From Amoeboaphelidium protococcarum (taxonomy: Eukaryota > Aphelidiomycota > Aphelidea): DNA of 64,000 bases. The DNA lies in the NCBI GenBank assembly GCA_023515745.1, contig JALECJ010000005.1, positions 372,001-436,000 of the forward strand. Reading direction: 5' to 3'. The notes under the pieces were generated by a model. The model searched no databases, had not been told where the DNA came from, and worked only from the letters and a program-made list of their open reading frames with translations. The position numbers were made by a program, and so were the translations under genes. Below are positions 46,566-58,682 of the stretch, one piece after another. The stretch's first letter is position 1. Every line of letters begins with the position of its first letter.

Positions 46566-47424
46566 TGCCTGATGAAGTTTTTATATCAACTACAAATTGA
46601 ACCTTTTGCACTTGTATCGATATTTAGAAGTCGAAACAGCGCGCGCTTTAGGCTCGTCGCCTTTTTGCACTTTTTGTTGTTTGTTCCTCGTCTGGCTTGG
46701 ACATTTGATTGGGTTGACCATGTTGATTCCCGTATGACGGCATATCAGACATTGGTGACATTAATTGATAATCCTAGCTGGAGATATCATTACACACCTC
46801 CAGAATATCTTGTGGTATCCACAGCGATACACTCTGCAATAGGAATTATTTTGCCTGGTCAATGTTTTTAATTGTCAATTAGAGAGAGGCCATGGTCATG
46901 TACGCGTCTGGATTGGATTCGCACGATTGGATGGCGCTTGACGCGTACTGATTACACTTCTACTCAGCATCATCCTCAAAACATAAATCCGACATGTAGA
47001 TATCCACTAGAGAGCAATAGGCATTGCTAATGTAAAATTGTAATTCTAATTTTAATGAGTCGTCTGAACAGATGGCCGACTATTGTTGGCACCTTTGAAT
47101 TCCTTATTCAATGTATTCAACAGACTCTTTACCGGCGTGAAGTTAACCCAAATACAGGTATGACTGAAAGTTATCCGGATTATGCTCTATAATACTCAGC
47201 CAAGTCTATATAGCGCGTTCATATTGATGCAATTCCATTTCACATTATCCGCGAATCTCTAGTGCAGATTGTAGTAGCGTGAGATCCGCCTCTTTTCCGT
47301 CTTGTAACTGATCAACGACGCGTTGAGCAAATAGTAAAGCAGTCTCATGTTCTTACTAGAGAAGCAAATCTTCTGCCTTCACGAGCATCGCATCAATTGA
47401 ACCATCTACTTTCTATGATTCCAT
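46393..47424 (-). pseudogene. ACL4: Acl4-like chaperone, N-terminal half (split gene)
   Basis: ATG 47424. The first 230 codons are TPR repeats of Acl4 type: QYERAIQTWLSIIEHNPDNF, SYLYLGQLHAGKE and DAYMTMASLQLTIKNIDQAK, then DYQLMSPMSDMPSY. After about 46731 the conserved sequence stops and the frame runs on through unrelated Lys/Gln-rich sequence into the start of the transposon-like gene in another frame, to TGA at 46393. So the host gene seems cut here; no GTANGT donor is near the break. If nothing rescues it by splicing, Acl4 function is lost at this allele. Confidence 0.65.
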
Positions 47425-47583
47425 ATTTCTTTCAATTAATTAAATCAAAAGTCAATATCTTTTCGCTAAAACTTTAAAGATCCTCAAAGCGATATCTTTT
47501 AACAGTTTTCACCTCTTCCCCTTTCAATTTACTTGTAATAATATCGCGCGATTTACAATCTACACAGAGAGTAGTAAATAGAT

Positions 47584-48843
47584 ATGAGCAAGTGGTAAAA
47601 GATTACGGCATAGGTGAAGAATGTGGAGAAGACGTTCGATTTTGTATTTGAACCTCATCTTCCTATAGTGATACGATTGGATGGCTGTGGATTTAAAAGC
47701 TTTACTAAACCTCTGTTGAATGTATCGCCAGCGCATAGTCAATCATCCTCTTCCTCATAAGTATCTGAATAGTAGGATAAAGATGATCCTTTGCAAGTTT
47801 TGCTGTAATAGCGAGAGTAAGAGGGAAAGAGAGCGTTTGATAATCGATTTACACGTTGTATGATCCAGACTGCCCTGGATATGGTTGATCACTTTAATGC
47901 ATGTATTGGATACACAACTTCTGATGAAATCACACTGGTCATTCCTCCTGCTGAATTCAAATGTGTCTAAGTATCTACTGCTGCTGCTAACAATAGCGAT
48001 GTTTAGAAGAAAGCTGAGTATCATGTACAAGATCAGGACAATGTGATGTATGCCACATTGAGGGAACGCGATCCCACTTGTTAGTATAAGAAGAGAACTC
48101 ACATCTATAGTGGGCGTATGAGCAAGATAACTTCCATCAGCGCCGCTTATGCTACTTAAAGATTCAATTATCATTTCCATAATGATCACGCTTTTGATGA
48201 TATCTAGTTTGAAGTTTCTAGTAGTAATAGTAATAATAAGAAGATTGCCGGTACTGATGCTGGAGACACCGGGTACAAGCGATTGAAAACTTCAACTTTC
48301 ACTAAAGCTGAGCACTTGGCGCATTTTGACGCGAGAGCTTACACCGTAACTAGTGCTAATGAGGTGGCTAACATTCTTAGGTGGAGGTAGCGATTTGATG
48401 GCGAACGTAATGTGGTAAACAGAGTAGGATAATTTGTGTATGGTCACAAGAAATGTTCAGGCATGGATCGTAGTGTGATTTGTAATTTGATCTGGAAAGA
48501 GTATAATCTTGACATCTTGGGCCGGTTCTCTGGCTCGATGAAGACATAGAAAGATGTGGTTGTTGATTGCGGAGAAGGATGTGATCATACTTGGATATAA
48601 GCTTATGATATCGACTAGTAGTCGAGTGGAGATGATAGGAAACGATGCTATATCGTGAGGCCTGAAATTGCCTTTGGTGCATTTATCAAGAAGGAGAGAG
48701 TGATGATTGAGGCTGTAGATTAAAAGACACAGTAGAAAGTCACGGTTGAGCGTGGGCGTCTGGCTGCAAAGTCTCTGCAACTTTCTGACCAAGAGAACGT
48801 TCAGAGTGAAGAGAACTTGATTTTTTCCAAATACTGGAATTGA
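47584..48843 (+). CDS. THG1: tRNA-His guanylyltransferase (Thg1)
   Basis: 419 residues, intronless. Catalytic fold motifs: IVIRLDGCGFKSFTKPL with the metal-binding Asp, and GYTTSDEITLVIPP. They are followed by GRMSKITSISAAYAT, HFDARAYTV, ILRWRQRFDGERN and a C-terminal region with GRFSGSMKTQKDVV. Thg1 adds G-1 to tRNA-His by 3'-5' polymerisation. Compared with yeast (237 residues) this protein is long: Ser/Gln-rich inserts after the first motif and before the DARAY motif, and an extended C-terminus. A real Thg1 is supported by motif order. Confidence 0.85.
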
Positions 48844-49055
48844 AATTTTATATGAATACTAGGAGTATTACTTATCATCTCTACTTTGATTTAAAGGTAG
48901 ATGGATACATGATATTTATATAATGAAAGTTTACTTCCAACTTTGATGCTTCCAAGCGATATTTGATATAACTTTATCACTTTCAGTATAACGATTTTTC
49001 ATTTTCTGTTTTATTGAAACTTTTTACATTTAAGAATCAACGCGTGTATATTGCA

Positions 49056-50024
49056 ATGAGTAATCGTAAACAAGTATCTAACTCGACATCTAGAAGACAT
49101 CACAATGCTTTGGCATAATTGCAGACATCATTTACGAATGCCAATTAATATTATAGAGATTTCAAGCTGGATCGAATGATTTACTATGGCCAACATGGAG
49201 GAGACAAAGATGATTAGAATAGAGACCTCATAACTGATTATGATCTGATACGCGACAAGATTAAATTTGTGGAAGATGATCATGATGATGATGATTATCC
49301 TATAAGTCCATCTACCAGGGGGAATATCTAATCTTCTAAATCATAGCTTTAATCTGAAGATTATGAAAAGAAGGCTCTGAAAAAGTATAATGATATGCTG
49401 TACAAAGAGTATTGTCTCACTGATGTTTAGCTATATATACAAAATGGTGGATAAAAGTAGATACCACTGCGATGGCGCGTTAAAGATGAAGTTAAATCTG
49501 GTAAAGGTGAGCGAATTTGTGGAAATATTTCTTGTGACTCTACTGCTGGTTTATCCACTTATGAAGTTCCCTTCCAATATAGAGATAAGACATCTTCCAC
49601 CCTTGCTACTACTAATGATCCATCTTCAGTCTCCAGTTCAAATACCTAAAAGTCTGATATGAAGTTGGTTCTGGTTAAGTTACGCGTCTGCTCATCATGC
49701 GCATTTGTTCTATTCAAGAAGTCTTATAGAAATCCTGATAAAGACATTGGATCTGAGGTAAATACCGATGGTGATCGAAATATAAAAAGGCAGACTGATC
49801 ATAATTGTGAGACTGCGGGTGAAGCTTAAAGGTCGAGTGATAGATGCTCTAATCAATATTAACAAGTTCAGCAGAGAGAACAGGATAAGCGAAGTGATGA
49901 TAGTAAAGTAGCTGAACGTAACATTGAATAGAATGTTGTCAATCGTAAACGACCTGCAAGTTCTTCAGTTAGACAGAAGCAATATGACGATTTTCTGGCC
50001 AGAAAGCTAAAGAGACTATAATGA
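49056..50024 (+). CDS. FRA10AC1: FRA10AC1-like protein
   Basis: 322 residues. The core reads YKEYCLTDVQLYIQNG, PLRWRVKDEVKSGKGERICG, STYEVPFQYRD and MKLVLVKLRVCSSC, which is the FRA10AC1 family: helix, RWR-x-E box, then a CGN...C / C-x2-C zinc-like part. A basic NLS-like tail (KRPASSSVRQKQ) ends it. The animal protein is a nuclear, spliceosome-associated factor of unclear role. Ser-rich insertions and TAA/TAG Gln are typical of this genome. Confidence 0.85.
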
Positions 50025-50065
50025 TGAAAGTACAATAAAAATGTTTATATAATAACAGTAGATAG

Positions 50066-51886
50066 TCAATTTCCATGCTCTCTAGCCACCACTAATCTTT
50101 TCATAATCTCCTGGCGACTTAATACTTGATCCTCTTCATCTTCAATATCAGATTCAACCTATCCAAGTCCATCTTTATTGGCAGAGATACTGACAAACCT
50201 ACGCTTGTTACTATCACTTGCATTTACACTACTGCCTTTACGCTTTACATATGCACTAAGTCTATTCTACCAGGTGACTTTCAATTTTTATCCAGCCAGT
50301 TCAAATCCATTGAGGCCTTCCATAGCCATTTTGGCATCATCCCCCTTCTGGAATGTAACAATGAACACACGGGCTGAGGAATCTCCACCACTGGCCACAA
50401 CACCACCAGCAGTCTTCAGTTCTTATAATTGAATCTTCTCAACAGGGCCAAACTCACCAAAGATTGCCTCAACATCCTGTTCTGACAGAGCTTCATGCAA
50501 ATGTTCAACTTTGAGAGATTTTTACTCACCTGAACCACTGGAATCACGCTAAGAAGTATCAACAGCACATGTGGTCAGCGACAAATCATCAGCAGATTTG
50601 ATATCAGCATTCAAAGAGAGACCAGGTAGTATCTGAGCATCTGGATTCTCGCAAATCTACTTCATCAGCAGAGATCTCTCATTGTCAGTGCGACGAATAA
50701 TACATCGATTGCCCATAATCTCACGGCCAGCCAGATCGACAGCTTTCCCCACAGAATCAACAGACTAAAATTCAACATATCCAATGCCTTTAGATGCACC
50801 AGTACGTGAATCTCTCACTACCTAGGCATCTACAATGTGACCAATATGATGCTTGGCAAAGAAGTCGATCAAATCCTCCGCGCCGACTCTCTTGTTCAAA
50901 TTATGAATGCCGACTGTGCGAGTGAGCTTCTCCAATTCCTATTACAACGACTTTGGCTTAGATCTCTCGGAAGACTTGTGTCTATTACTGCTATTATCGC
51001 GTCTATCACCATGCGCGGATGGTCCATATTCACCACCACGCCCAGAACCAACTGGAGGTCTCGAGTAAGGATCATAACGCACCTTGTCACCATAATCTCT
51101 GCTATTGTGGCGAGACGCGGATCGGCTCTAGCTTCTACTATTCTATCTCTCATCGCCGTACCTACCACCATATGGTTACTCATAGTAATGCTACTAGTAG
51201 TATGATGATGCATAATCTTACTGAGGGTATCCGTGACGGCGATGATAATCACGTCGTTAATAATAATCTTGACCATAAGAAGATGGGTGACCATAAGCTG
51301 GCTAACGGTACTGATTATAATAGTCGTAGTCATATCTGGCACCATACTGAGAATGACCACCGTCGCGCATCATCTGAGCATAGGCAGCTCTATCATCCAG
51401 AGGACGAGACTTTTCTCTGCCTTCTAAAGACACATTCTTCGATGCCGCTCTACCTTGATCCTACGATTAATTATCAAAATGATGCTTACTAGCAGAAGAA
51501 GAATTACCATTATCAAGATTGCGAGTAGACAGATGGCGACTACTGTCAATCTCTCTCTTATCCACGTCTCCAAGATCGACATCATCATCAACAACAACTA
51601 ACTTCATCATTCTCTCGTGTGAGTTGTGCATATTCTTTTCATTCACCTATTCAATTGATTTCCCACCATCTTTGTTCATACTACCTCCAACAAGGCTAAT
51701 TCCACCGTCAACACCGCGTTGAACATCTACCACATTCTTGACAGGCTCAGCAATCTCTCGTCTACCCTACAATCCAGCTTCATTATTATCATTATCGTTA
51801 TTATCAGTACGACGGTGTTATTATTTAAGCATGGTACTTTAAGCTTTCAGCACTTTTCTCAATATTGCATCTGAATCAATCTGCAT
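50066..51886 (-). CDS. RBM39/CAPER-like splicing factor
   Basis: 606 residues. A disordered first half, Tyr/Gly/Ser-rich with an RS-like stretch (SRSQSRSASRHNSRDY). RRM1 starts LTRTVGIHNLNKRVGAEDLI and has RNP1-like KGIGYVEF; RRM2 is SLKVEHLHEALSEQDVEAIF with VFIVTFQKGDDAK. The C-terminus has an acidic helix ending REIMKRL-type. The RS domain plus tandem RRMs suit the RBM39/Rsd1 family, U2AF-like splicing factors. I see only two sure RRMs, so a related SR-type factor is possible. Confidence 0.75.
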
Positions 51887-52429
51887 CTTTGCTATTTACT
51901 ACAAAGAGTTGTTTTCTATACTTGGTGATATTTAAGATATAAAGCGAGAGCAGTGTTGAGCGTGTACAGTAAGTAGTTCAAGGTGACAAAAAGTGAACCG
52001 AGTCGGCAAACGAGGGAAAAGGAGAGAAAGAAGAAGCCCCGCGTTGTTCTTCGCGTCTTTGATCCGATCGGCCGATGGAAAATTAAGTTCTGGAATGAAC
52101 GACTCCGGTTGGATGTCTATACATGATTAATGAAATATACTGCCAATAACTAATTCATAAAAAGTCATATGAACAAGAGCTTAAGTCTCCAGAATCTTGT
52201 CATAACATCATAATTTAATTACACTAATGGCTTAAAGTTTAAGACATAAACTTGAAATAACTTATTCAAACGAAACACGCGCGCTAGATGTCGATGTTTC
52301 ACTCAACGCGAAGCTCTCACAGCCCATTCGAACGTTCATTGTACGCTGTATAGTCACTCTCATCTATCAAATGATGAACGCGACGTGTTTCGAATCTTTT
52401 TGTTCTTTCCTGAACACAATTTGATAAAG
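51887..52429. other. divergent promoter region
   Basis: 543 bases between the divergent RBM39-like and carboxypeptidase genes. It has a GC-rich core near 52030-52080 amid AT-rich DNA. The carboxypeptidase frame stays open upstream of the chosen ATG into this region, but without another ATG. No RNA gene seen. Confidence 0.4.
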
Positions 52430-54174
52430 ATGAAACGGATAGATGACTTTCTACTACTCTCTGATTACAATGATAACAACAACAACAATACTCAGCGACG
52501 TGTTGGGTTGAGTAGCGTTGGTCTGCAGTCAAATGGCTTATTTCACGCTCAGTATGCTGGTCATCTGGAAGTTGATGACATTCATGATGGTCACTTGTTC
52601 TTTTGGCTCTTTCAATCCAGTATGATGATTTTCTGACTTTGATTTAGTGTTGTTAAAACTTTTTTATCTATGTGGTTGAGTTGAGTCAGTGTAGAACCTA
52701 GTGTTACACTTAATGATACACTCATCATATGGCTGAATGGTGGTCCTGGAGTTAGTTCGATGGATGGAGTACTTCTTGAGAATGGTCCGTTCAGGATCAC
52801 AGTGAATGATACTATCGTTCCCAATCCTTGGTCTCTCACTCAACTCGCCAGTGTGATGTACGTTGACTAGCCTGTGGGCACAGGATTCTCCTACGTGTCC
52901 GACACTGAAAATGGATTGATGAATAATGTCACGATGGCTGCTGCTGAGTTTGAGCTATTTATGCTCCACTTCTTTCGTATATTCTCCCAACTGGGGTTCA
53001 AACGGTTATGGATAGGTGGAGAGTCATATGCTGGTGTTTATATCCCTTATTTTGCGCAGTAGTTACTGTAATCTGTTAAGTTTAAGCAATTGGGCGTTCA
53101 GCTGGAGGTATTTATATGTTATTATTAGAAGTGTACTGTATGTTGGAAGAATATCACTATAATCGTAACTTGTAGGGATTGATTTTGACTAATCCATGGT
53201 TGGATCCATTAAGACAGTATGCCTCCTATTATCATTATGCAAAATAGCATGGCATAGTATCTGGGAGTGATTTATAAAAAGTTGCGGATGCTTAAACTAA
53301 ATGCTTAAAATAGCCAAGCATGAATAACTAAACTACTGTAAAAGTCACTGATAGAACTTGTGATGAAGTTACTAATCTAATTCTGAGACTCAATAAATAA
53401 TCTCTTAATGCTTCCAACTACTTGAATGCGTATGACATAAGGATTAGGGGGAATGAAGACGGTATGGACTGGCCGCCTGAGGTTGATGCTATGCAACGAT
53501 TTCTTTAGAATTCCTCTGTGGTGGATGCTATAAATGCTGTCGATTATCCCGGGTAATGGGGAGAGTCTTCTAACTTGGTGTATGCTGCACTTAAAGATGA
53601 TTCATCCGCTTCAACTATCTACATGTTCCCCAAGCTACTACGGTAGATGAGAATTGTAGTGGCAGTTGGAGATTAGGATATGCTGTGTAATTACATTGGC
53701 GTGGAAGCTAGCTTGGTTAATCATATGAAAAAGTCATCTATCTCGCTTCAACAGTGGAATGCTCAAGATGGAGCTGGATTCCGTGATGGAAATCTCAGTT
53801 ATTATAGAGTTTATAATGCCTCGCATATGTTTGGTTATGATCAGGGCGGTGCATTGATGAGGCTCGTAAATGAAAGTCTTCACGGCGGGAATTCTTTTAA
53901 TGATTCTATCATTGTTGGTAAAGCTAATAACCATCCCAAAATTAAAGATTCTGAACATCATCACACAGATGAGATTAGTCTGTAGAAATTTCAAGCCTTG
54001 TATGTAATCATTCTTATTACGATACTGTCTGCCGTATCTGTCTATATCTGGAAAAAGTACAAGCAATACAAAGGTCGCAGAAGGTATCAGAACTTATTAC
54101 GATAATAGAGCATCCGGCGCAATGAATCTTTTGAACTTGAAGAATTGTAACCTGATGATAGATATCAAGATTGA
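52430..54174 (+). CDS. KEX1: serine carboxypeptidase, Kex1-like
   Basis: Exons 52430-52619, 52686-53107 and 53176-54174, 536 residues. Catalytic Ser in GGESYAGVYIPYF, Asp in GDQDMLCNYIG, His in YNASHMFGYDQG. Substrate-binding WLNGGPGVSSMDG and YVDQPVGTGFSY are conserved; the Gln of DQPVG is a TAG codon (52868-52870). A TM helix (LYVIILITILSAVSVYIW-like) near the C-terminus and a basic cytosolic tail match the Golgi protease Kex1, which trims Lys/Arg from propeptides. No N-terminal signal is visible from this ATG, so an upstream exon may be missing. Confidence 0.85.
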
Positions 54175-54240
54175 TTGATTGATATAGTAATGATGATTGA
54201 CATTAATCCATTATCATAAGTATCACTTGTCGACAATTTC

Positions 54241-55952
54241 TCACAACTTACTCTGTTAGTTTCCACCAGCAATGGCGCCATTCTTCCCATTTCCTTCCCA
54301 TGAAGCAGCCATGGTGCGCTTTGAGAATGGATGGTGATCAGCCAGAGTCTTGATGTACGCACTATCCGGCTGGTTAGGTTGACGTGCAGACTCTCTCAAC
54401 TCCAGTGGCTGATAAGATCTACGCTGAGCACCAACATACACCTATCTTGGTCTCCAAATTTTACCACCCTAATCCTCCAGAGATTCTTTCCAATGAGCCA
54501 AGTATCCGCAGATACGAGGTATGGCAAACAGGACGGGGAAGAAGTCCAGCGGGAAGCCCATTGCCTTATAAATGATACCAGAGTAGAAGTCGACATTGGG
54601 ATACAATTTACGCTTGATAAAGTACTCATCATTCAGAGCGGCCTCTTCCAACTTTAATGCAATATCAATCAGCGGCTCCTTGCCAACAATCTCGAAAACT
54701 TCATAAGCAAGGCGGCGAATGATCTTACTACGAGGATCAAACGTGGTATAGATACGATGACCGAATCCCATCAGCTTTCTCTTCTTATTCTTCACATCTT
54801 CGATGAACTGCGGCACATTATCCACAGATCCGATTTCAATCAACTGCAGGACAACACTCTGAGTGGCACCGCCGTGCAGTGGACCATATAGAGCGGCACA
54901 ACTACCAGCCACGGCACTGTACGGATCAACCAGACTCGAGCTGATATGTCTCATGGCAGCGGTGGAGCAATTCATCTCATGATCAGCATGCAGAATAAAC
55001 AGAATATCAAGAGCTCTCGCCAGACGAGGATTAGGACGATACTCTTCCTCATTTAAATGGTCAAGCATGTATAAGAAATTCTCAGTGAAATCCAAACCAT
55101 TCTTGGGCAAATTGTACGGGCGACCAATTCTATGTCTATAAGACATAGCAGCCAACGTTGGAGCTTTTCCTACATACACACATTATAGAGAGTATTTTTG
55201 AATTAATCATTAAATCAAAGGTATTAGAATAATAGATATACCTAGAATGCGAAAGATTTGCTTATTTAATATCTTTGGATTCTTCTTGTACAAATCATTG
55301 CCTTATAGAGCAGGATTAGCCTCTGGATGGAACGCAGACATGGAACTAATACCAGAAATGTACATACTCATAGGATGCGCGTCATAGTTGAAATTACTCA
55401 TCAAGTCTGCCAGACGAGTGTGTACAAAAGTATGGCGCAGAATCTCTGAACTCCAAGCCTGGTACTGCACCTAATCGGGTAACTGACCGTAGATGAGCAG
55501 ATAGGCCACCTCCAAGAAGTTGCTCTTCTCTGCCAACTCCTCAATAGGATAGCCGCGATACAGAAGGATACCATTGTCACCATCAATATAAGTTATAGCT
55601 GACTTGGCCACTGCAGTATTCTGATACGCCGGATCATACAGTCGCAGTCCATCCTAATCGTCGGAACTCTTCTTGATCTGCTCAAAATCAGTCGCCTTCA
55701 CATGACCATTATCAATAGGTATCTGATAGCTCTTGCCCGTTCTATTATCCAGAACTGTCAGCGAACTACTCTACGGACTACATACTTACTTGGATGATTA
55801 GCAATGCCGAATGGTAAAGAACCTGAAATGTAAAAAACTTACTCTGTTGGAACAACCACAAAGGACTACGCCGAATCCCCTTGAACATCAACCAGAACCT
55901 GCTACTACGACTTGCCTTTCGCCGCACCACTCTTCTTACTTTCCCTACCCAT
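54241..55952 (-). CDS. citrate synthase, peroxisomal type (C-terminal SKL)
   Basis: Exons 55952-55843, 55777-55242 and 55169-54241, 524 residues. Introns are 65 bases (GTAAGT...ATGTAG, with GCTAATC as likely branch site) and 72 bases (GTATAT...ATGTAG). Active-site blocks: [53 protein letters not shown] and [15 protein letters not shown]. The protein ends in Ser-Lys-Leu, a PTS1 peroxisome signal, and the N-terminus ([18 protein letters not shown]) is not a mitochondrial presequence. So it likely works in the glyoxylate cycle, as yeast Cit2 does. Confidence 0.9.
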
Positions 55953-56420
55953 ACTCGATCAATCATCATCATCAATATATGATAAATTCATAAAGTATTA
56001 GGATAGTTACATCAATCTGGTCATTTTCGCTGATTGGTGTTACAACAGCGTTAAACGGGCGCAACGTTACGTTGTGATTGGACGAGAGAGTGATCACTCT
56101 GAACGAACGCGCGTGTGGAATTGGCTCAACGGCGTTTCATCAAAAGATCACACTTTGAATTTCGTGCGTCACTTTCCCTCTGCTCTCTGCTCTTCTTTTC
56201 TCTTTTACGTGTGTAAAGATTAATTAATACTCTGCAGATTCTCATTAAGTAAATATACTGGATTTTATTCCCATTGAAAGTATTAACTCTTAGATATTCT
56301 AAAAATTCTCCTTGTTAACTGCTGAGTCTTAATATAATATCTTCATAAGGAATAAGAGAATTGCATTTTTCTTCTTCTATCTAATAATAAAATAAAAATT
56401 ATAATATAAATATCGTTAAA
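55953..56420. other. divergent promoter region
   Basis: 468 bases between the divergent citrate synthase and Sho1-like genes. The middle (about 56040-56160) is GC-richer, the part next to Sho1 is AT-rich. No coding frame supported. Confidence 0.4.
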
Positions 56421-57371
56421 ATGAATACATCATTGCTGTATTGGTTATTATCTATCTGTGTGGTTTTAGTTGGTTGGATTGTTCAGTTGTCTGGTCTGGC
56501 TGCGCTACAGAGCCAAGTTAATCGAGCAAATAGCGGAAATGCGGCGGATGCTGCAGTTGGAGGCAGTGCTGCTATTGTGGCTAATGGTTACAGCTGGTGG
56601 TCGCTGTGGTTTTAATTCTTTGTTATCATTGCATTGCTTGCAGCACTGGCTCTCACTGATCGCACCAAGAAATTGCCTTTGATCACTCAATCTCGATTAC
56701 TATTTTCGGTGTTTCTTATCCTCTGTGTCAGTTACCTGACCAATAGCATGTCTGGAAGTGTCACCATCGGTACTGCCCTTGCTAATGCTCCAACTAACGC
56801 TCAATCGTAGTTTAATGGTCTAAGAAGTAATAATCAAGCTTTTCTGGCTGGTGCAATTATGTGTGTGATTATCTACTTTTAGTGGATCATTGTACTTGGT
56901 ATTGACAGTCTGTATTGGTTGATTGAAAGGCCATTTTCTGGGTCATCATCTGCCGCTACAGGTAGTAGGATGCCAAATAGCAATGAGATTGGTGGATCAT
57001 AGTAGTAGTTGAATGAACCATCTGCATCGAGGCCTACAAATTCAGTTTACGGTGGAAATCCTTACGCTGGAGATTAGCGAGTGGACTCTGTGGTGGTTGA
57101 TCCCAAAGTGCCTAGTGTTGTTAGTGAAGCTGCGACTGATAGTGCCAGAAACTCTGCAATGCCTGCAGGTGCATCTTCTGCCGGAGCCAGTGTGATGCTT
57201 CAGGCTAAGGCTCTTTACAGTTACGCTGCTAATCCATCGGATCCTAATGAGATCTCTTTCGAGAAGGGTGAAGTACTTGACGTGCTCGATAACAATGGTA
57301 AGTGGTGGTAGGTGAAGAAGAAGGATGGAACCACTGGAATCGCTCCTAGTAATTATCTAAACCAAGTTTGA
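56421..57371 (+). CDS. SHO1: Sho1-like osmosensor (4 TM + SH3)
   Basis: 316 residues, intronless. Four TM helices ([71 protein letters not shown]), a disordered linker, and a C-terminal SH3 domain: [20 protein letters not shown], then [20 protein letters not shown] and IAPSNYL. The ALYDY-like, WW and PSNYL motifs of SH3 are all present. Four TMs plus one SH3 is the layout of Sho1, which senses osmotic stress and recruits Pbs2 in the HOG pathway. It was regarded as fungal, so this gene helps place the organism. Confidence 0.9.
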
Positions 57372-57461
57372 ATTTGTTATAAATGAAATTGCTATCATTA
57401 AACTATTTCTATTTTTTATAATCATTCACTTCTAATTATAATCAGCAGCTTGATTAAAGTC

Positions 57462-58682
57462 TCAGATTTATTCATATTCGTTACGTGGAGGCACTTTGTA
57501 CTCTTACTTACGGCGAATAGATACTGGCTCTGCATTTCTAGATGTCCATCCGTATTGGACGGCAAGCCCTACAGCAAAGCAGGCCAACATGCACCCAAGC
57601 AGAGTGTAAACTCGCGAATCATGAATTTGATAATCAGCAGGATGTCCGCGTAGTATTGATGAGGCAGCATTACGAAAACCTGAATTCAAAAATGTATCCA
57701 CGCCATACATTAGACCGTACGCACCTGCAAAACTAGTCGAAATGATTATCAAATGATTCTCAAAAAACATGGCCGTGATGCCTCCAATGACGCAGAGGAA
57801 TACGATTAAAACAGTTCTACCACTATCATTTTAGATCAGAGTTTTTGATGACCACGACATGATGTAAATCGCGACAGTGAATCCACCAAGTCCGCCCATA
57901 GCAAAGAGTCCGAGTTTCCAGAACGCACTAAGGATAAAACCCCCGACAATTCCGGCGGCTATTGAAGAGCAAATATAAATTGTTGTGCGGCTAGATCCCC
58001 AGTTGGATTACCCATCCTTCTTGAATGTCTCCACGTGTACAAGGATAACATACATTAGACCGGCAAACACGTAAAATCCAGCCAGAAATAGAGCAGGTTT
58101 AAACATGCGTCTACCAAAGAAAAGGAACACCAAACCGGTAAGCATGATAAGGACTCCCATGAAGATATTAGCACCGTCTTGTGCCTATTTATCACTATCA
58201 TTTGTGCTATTAGAGAGCAGATTTCCCTACTGATCATACTGCATCATTGAAATGAAATGATGATCTTTCGCATAATTCTTTGGCATTGCATTGGCTTCCT
58301 TTGCAGATGGCACTTAAACTTTTCCACTATCAACCTTATCACTTCTAAACTTTTCGGACTAGTGTGATGGCTTTCTTCTATGACCATCATCTTTACGGCC
58401 AGAGTAATAATTTTCATCATCTCTATACGCGCGATCCACCCATTTATCATAATCGTCTGAGCTGTCATACATCTCATCATCATCAGTATACTATGAATTC
58501 TACGACTAAGTCATTTTGAGTGGACCGCCACTACCGCTTTCCATCTTAATATATTCACTTTCACCGGCATTAAGATGGCCATGACGCGACACCTTTCTTC
58601 CATTAGAGCTAGACTCCATCGAGAATGACACCTGTGCGCTGACATGAAACAACAACGATCCCACAACGACAATGGCCTTCAT
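57462..58682 (-). CDS. TMEM198/TM7SF3-like membrane protein (DUF4203)
   Basis: 406 residues. Signal peptide (MKAIVVVGSLLFHVSA), a long acidic Ser-rich ectodomain (DDDEMYDSSDDYDKWVD), then about seven TM helices: MGVLIMLTGLVFLFFG, RMFKPALFLAGFYVFAGLMY, IAAGIVGGFILSAFWKLGLF, GGLGGFTVAIYIM, VLIVFLCVIGGITAMFFE, IIISTSFAGAYGLMYG and TLLGCMLACFAVGLAV. Gly-rich helices and the FGRR...FLAGF block fit DUF4203 (TMEM198/TM7SF3). Role unknown; probably a surface or endomembrane protein. Confidence 0.72.

Larger units (their letters stand above)
42571..46731 (-). mobile_element. putative large DNA transposon inserted in Acl4
   Basis: About 4.2 kb between the two halves of the Acl4-like gene, filled by one 1,255-residue gene. 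The host reading seems to break after a Tyr codon on one side (46732-46734, PSY) and resume at a Tyr codon on the other (42568-42570, YEPN), which would allow a 3-base TAC/GTA duplication. Ends are approximate; I found no terminal inverted repeats. The left end is rich in palindromes, including a 12-bp hairpin. Confidence 0.55.

Noticed and set aside
42571-46731. Terminal inverted repeats of the Acl4-inserted element
   Set aside because: Comparing the two presumed ends by eye gives no match longer than GGG; ends remain unknown.
46572-46871. Plus-strand ORF starting MKFLYQLQIEP with TM-like segments
   Set aside because: It is antisense to the TPR region of the Acl4-like gene, which has clear family motifs on the other strand.
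4200-55000. Many frameshifted or stop-broken pseudogenes under the standard code
   Set aside because: Reading TAA/TAG as Gln restores single long frames with conserved motifs and correct lengths, so these are normal genes.
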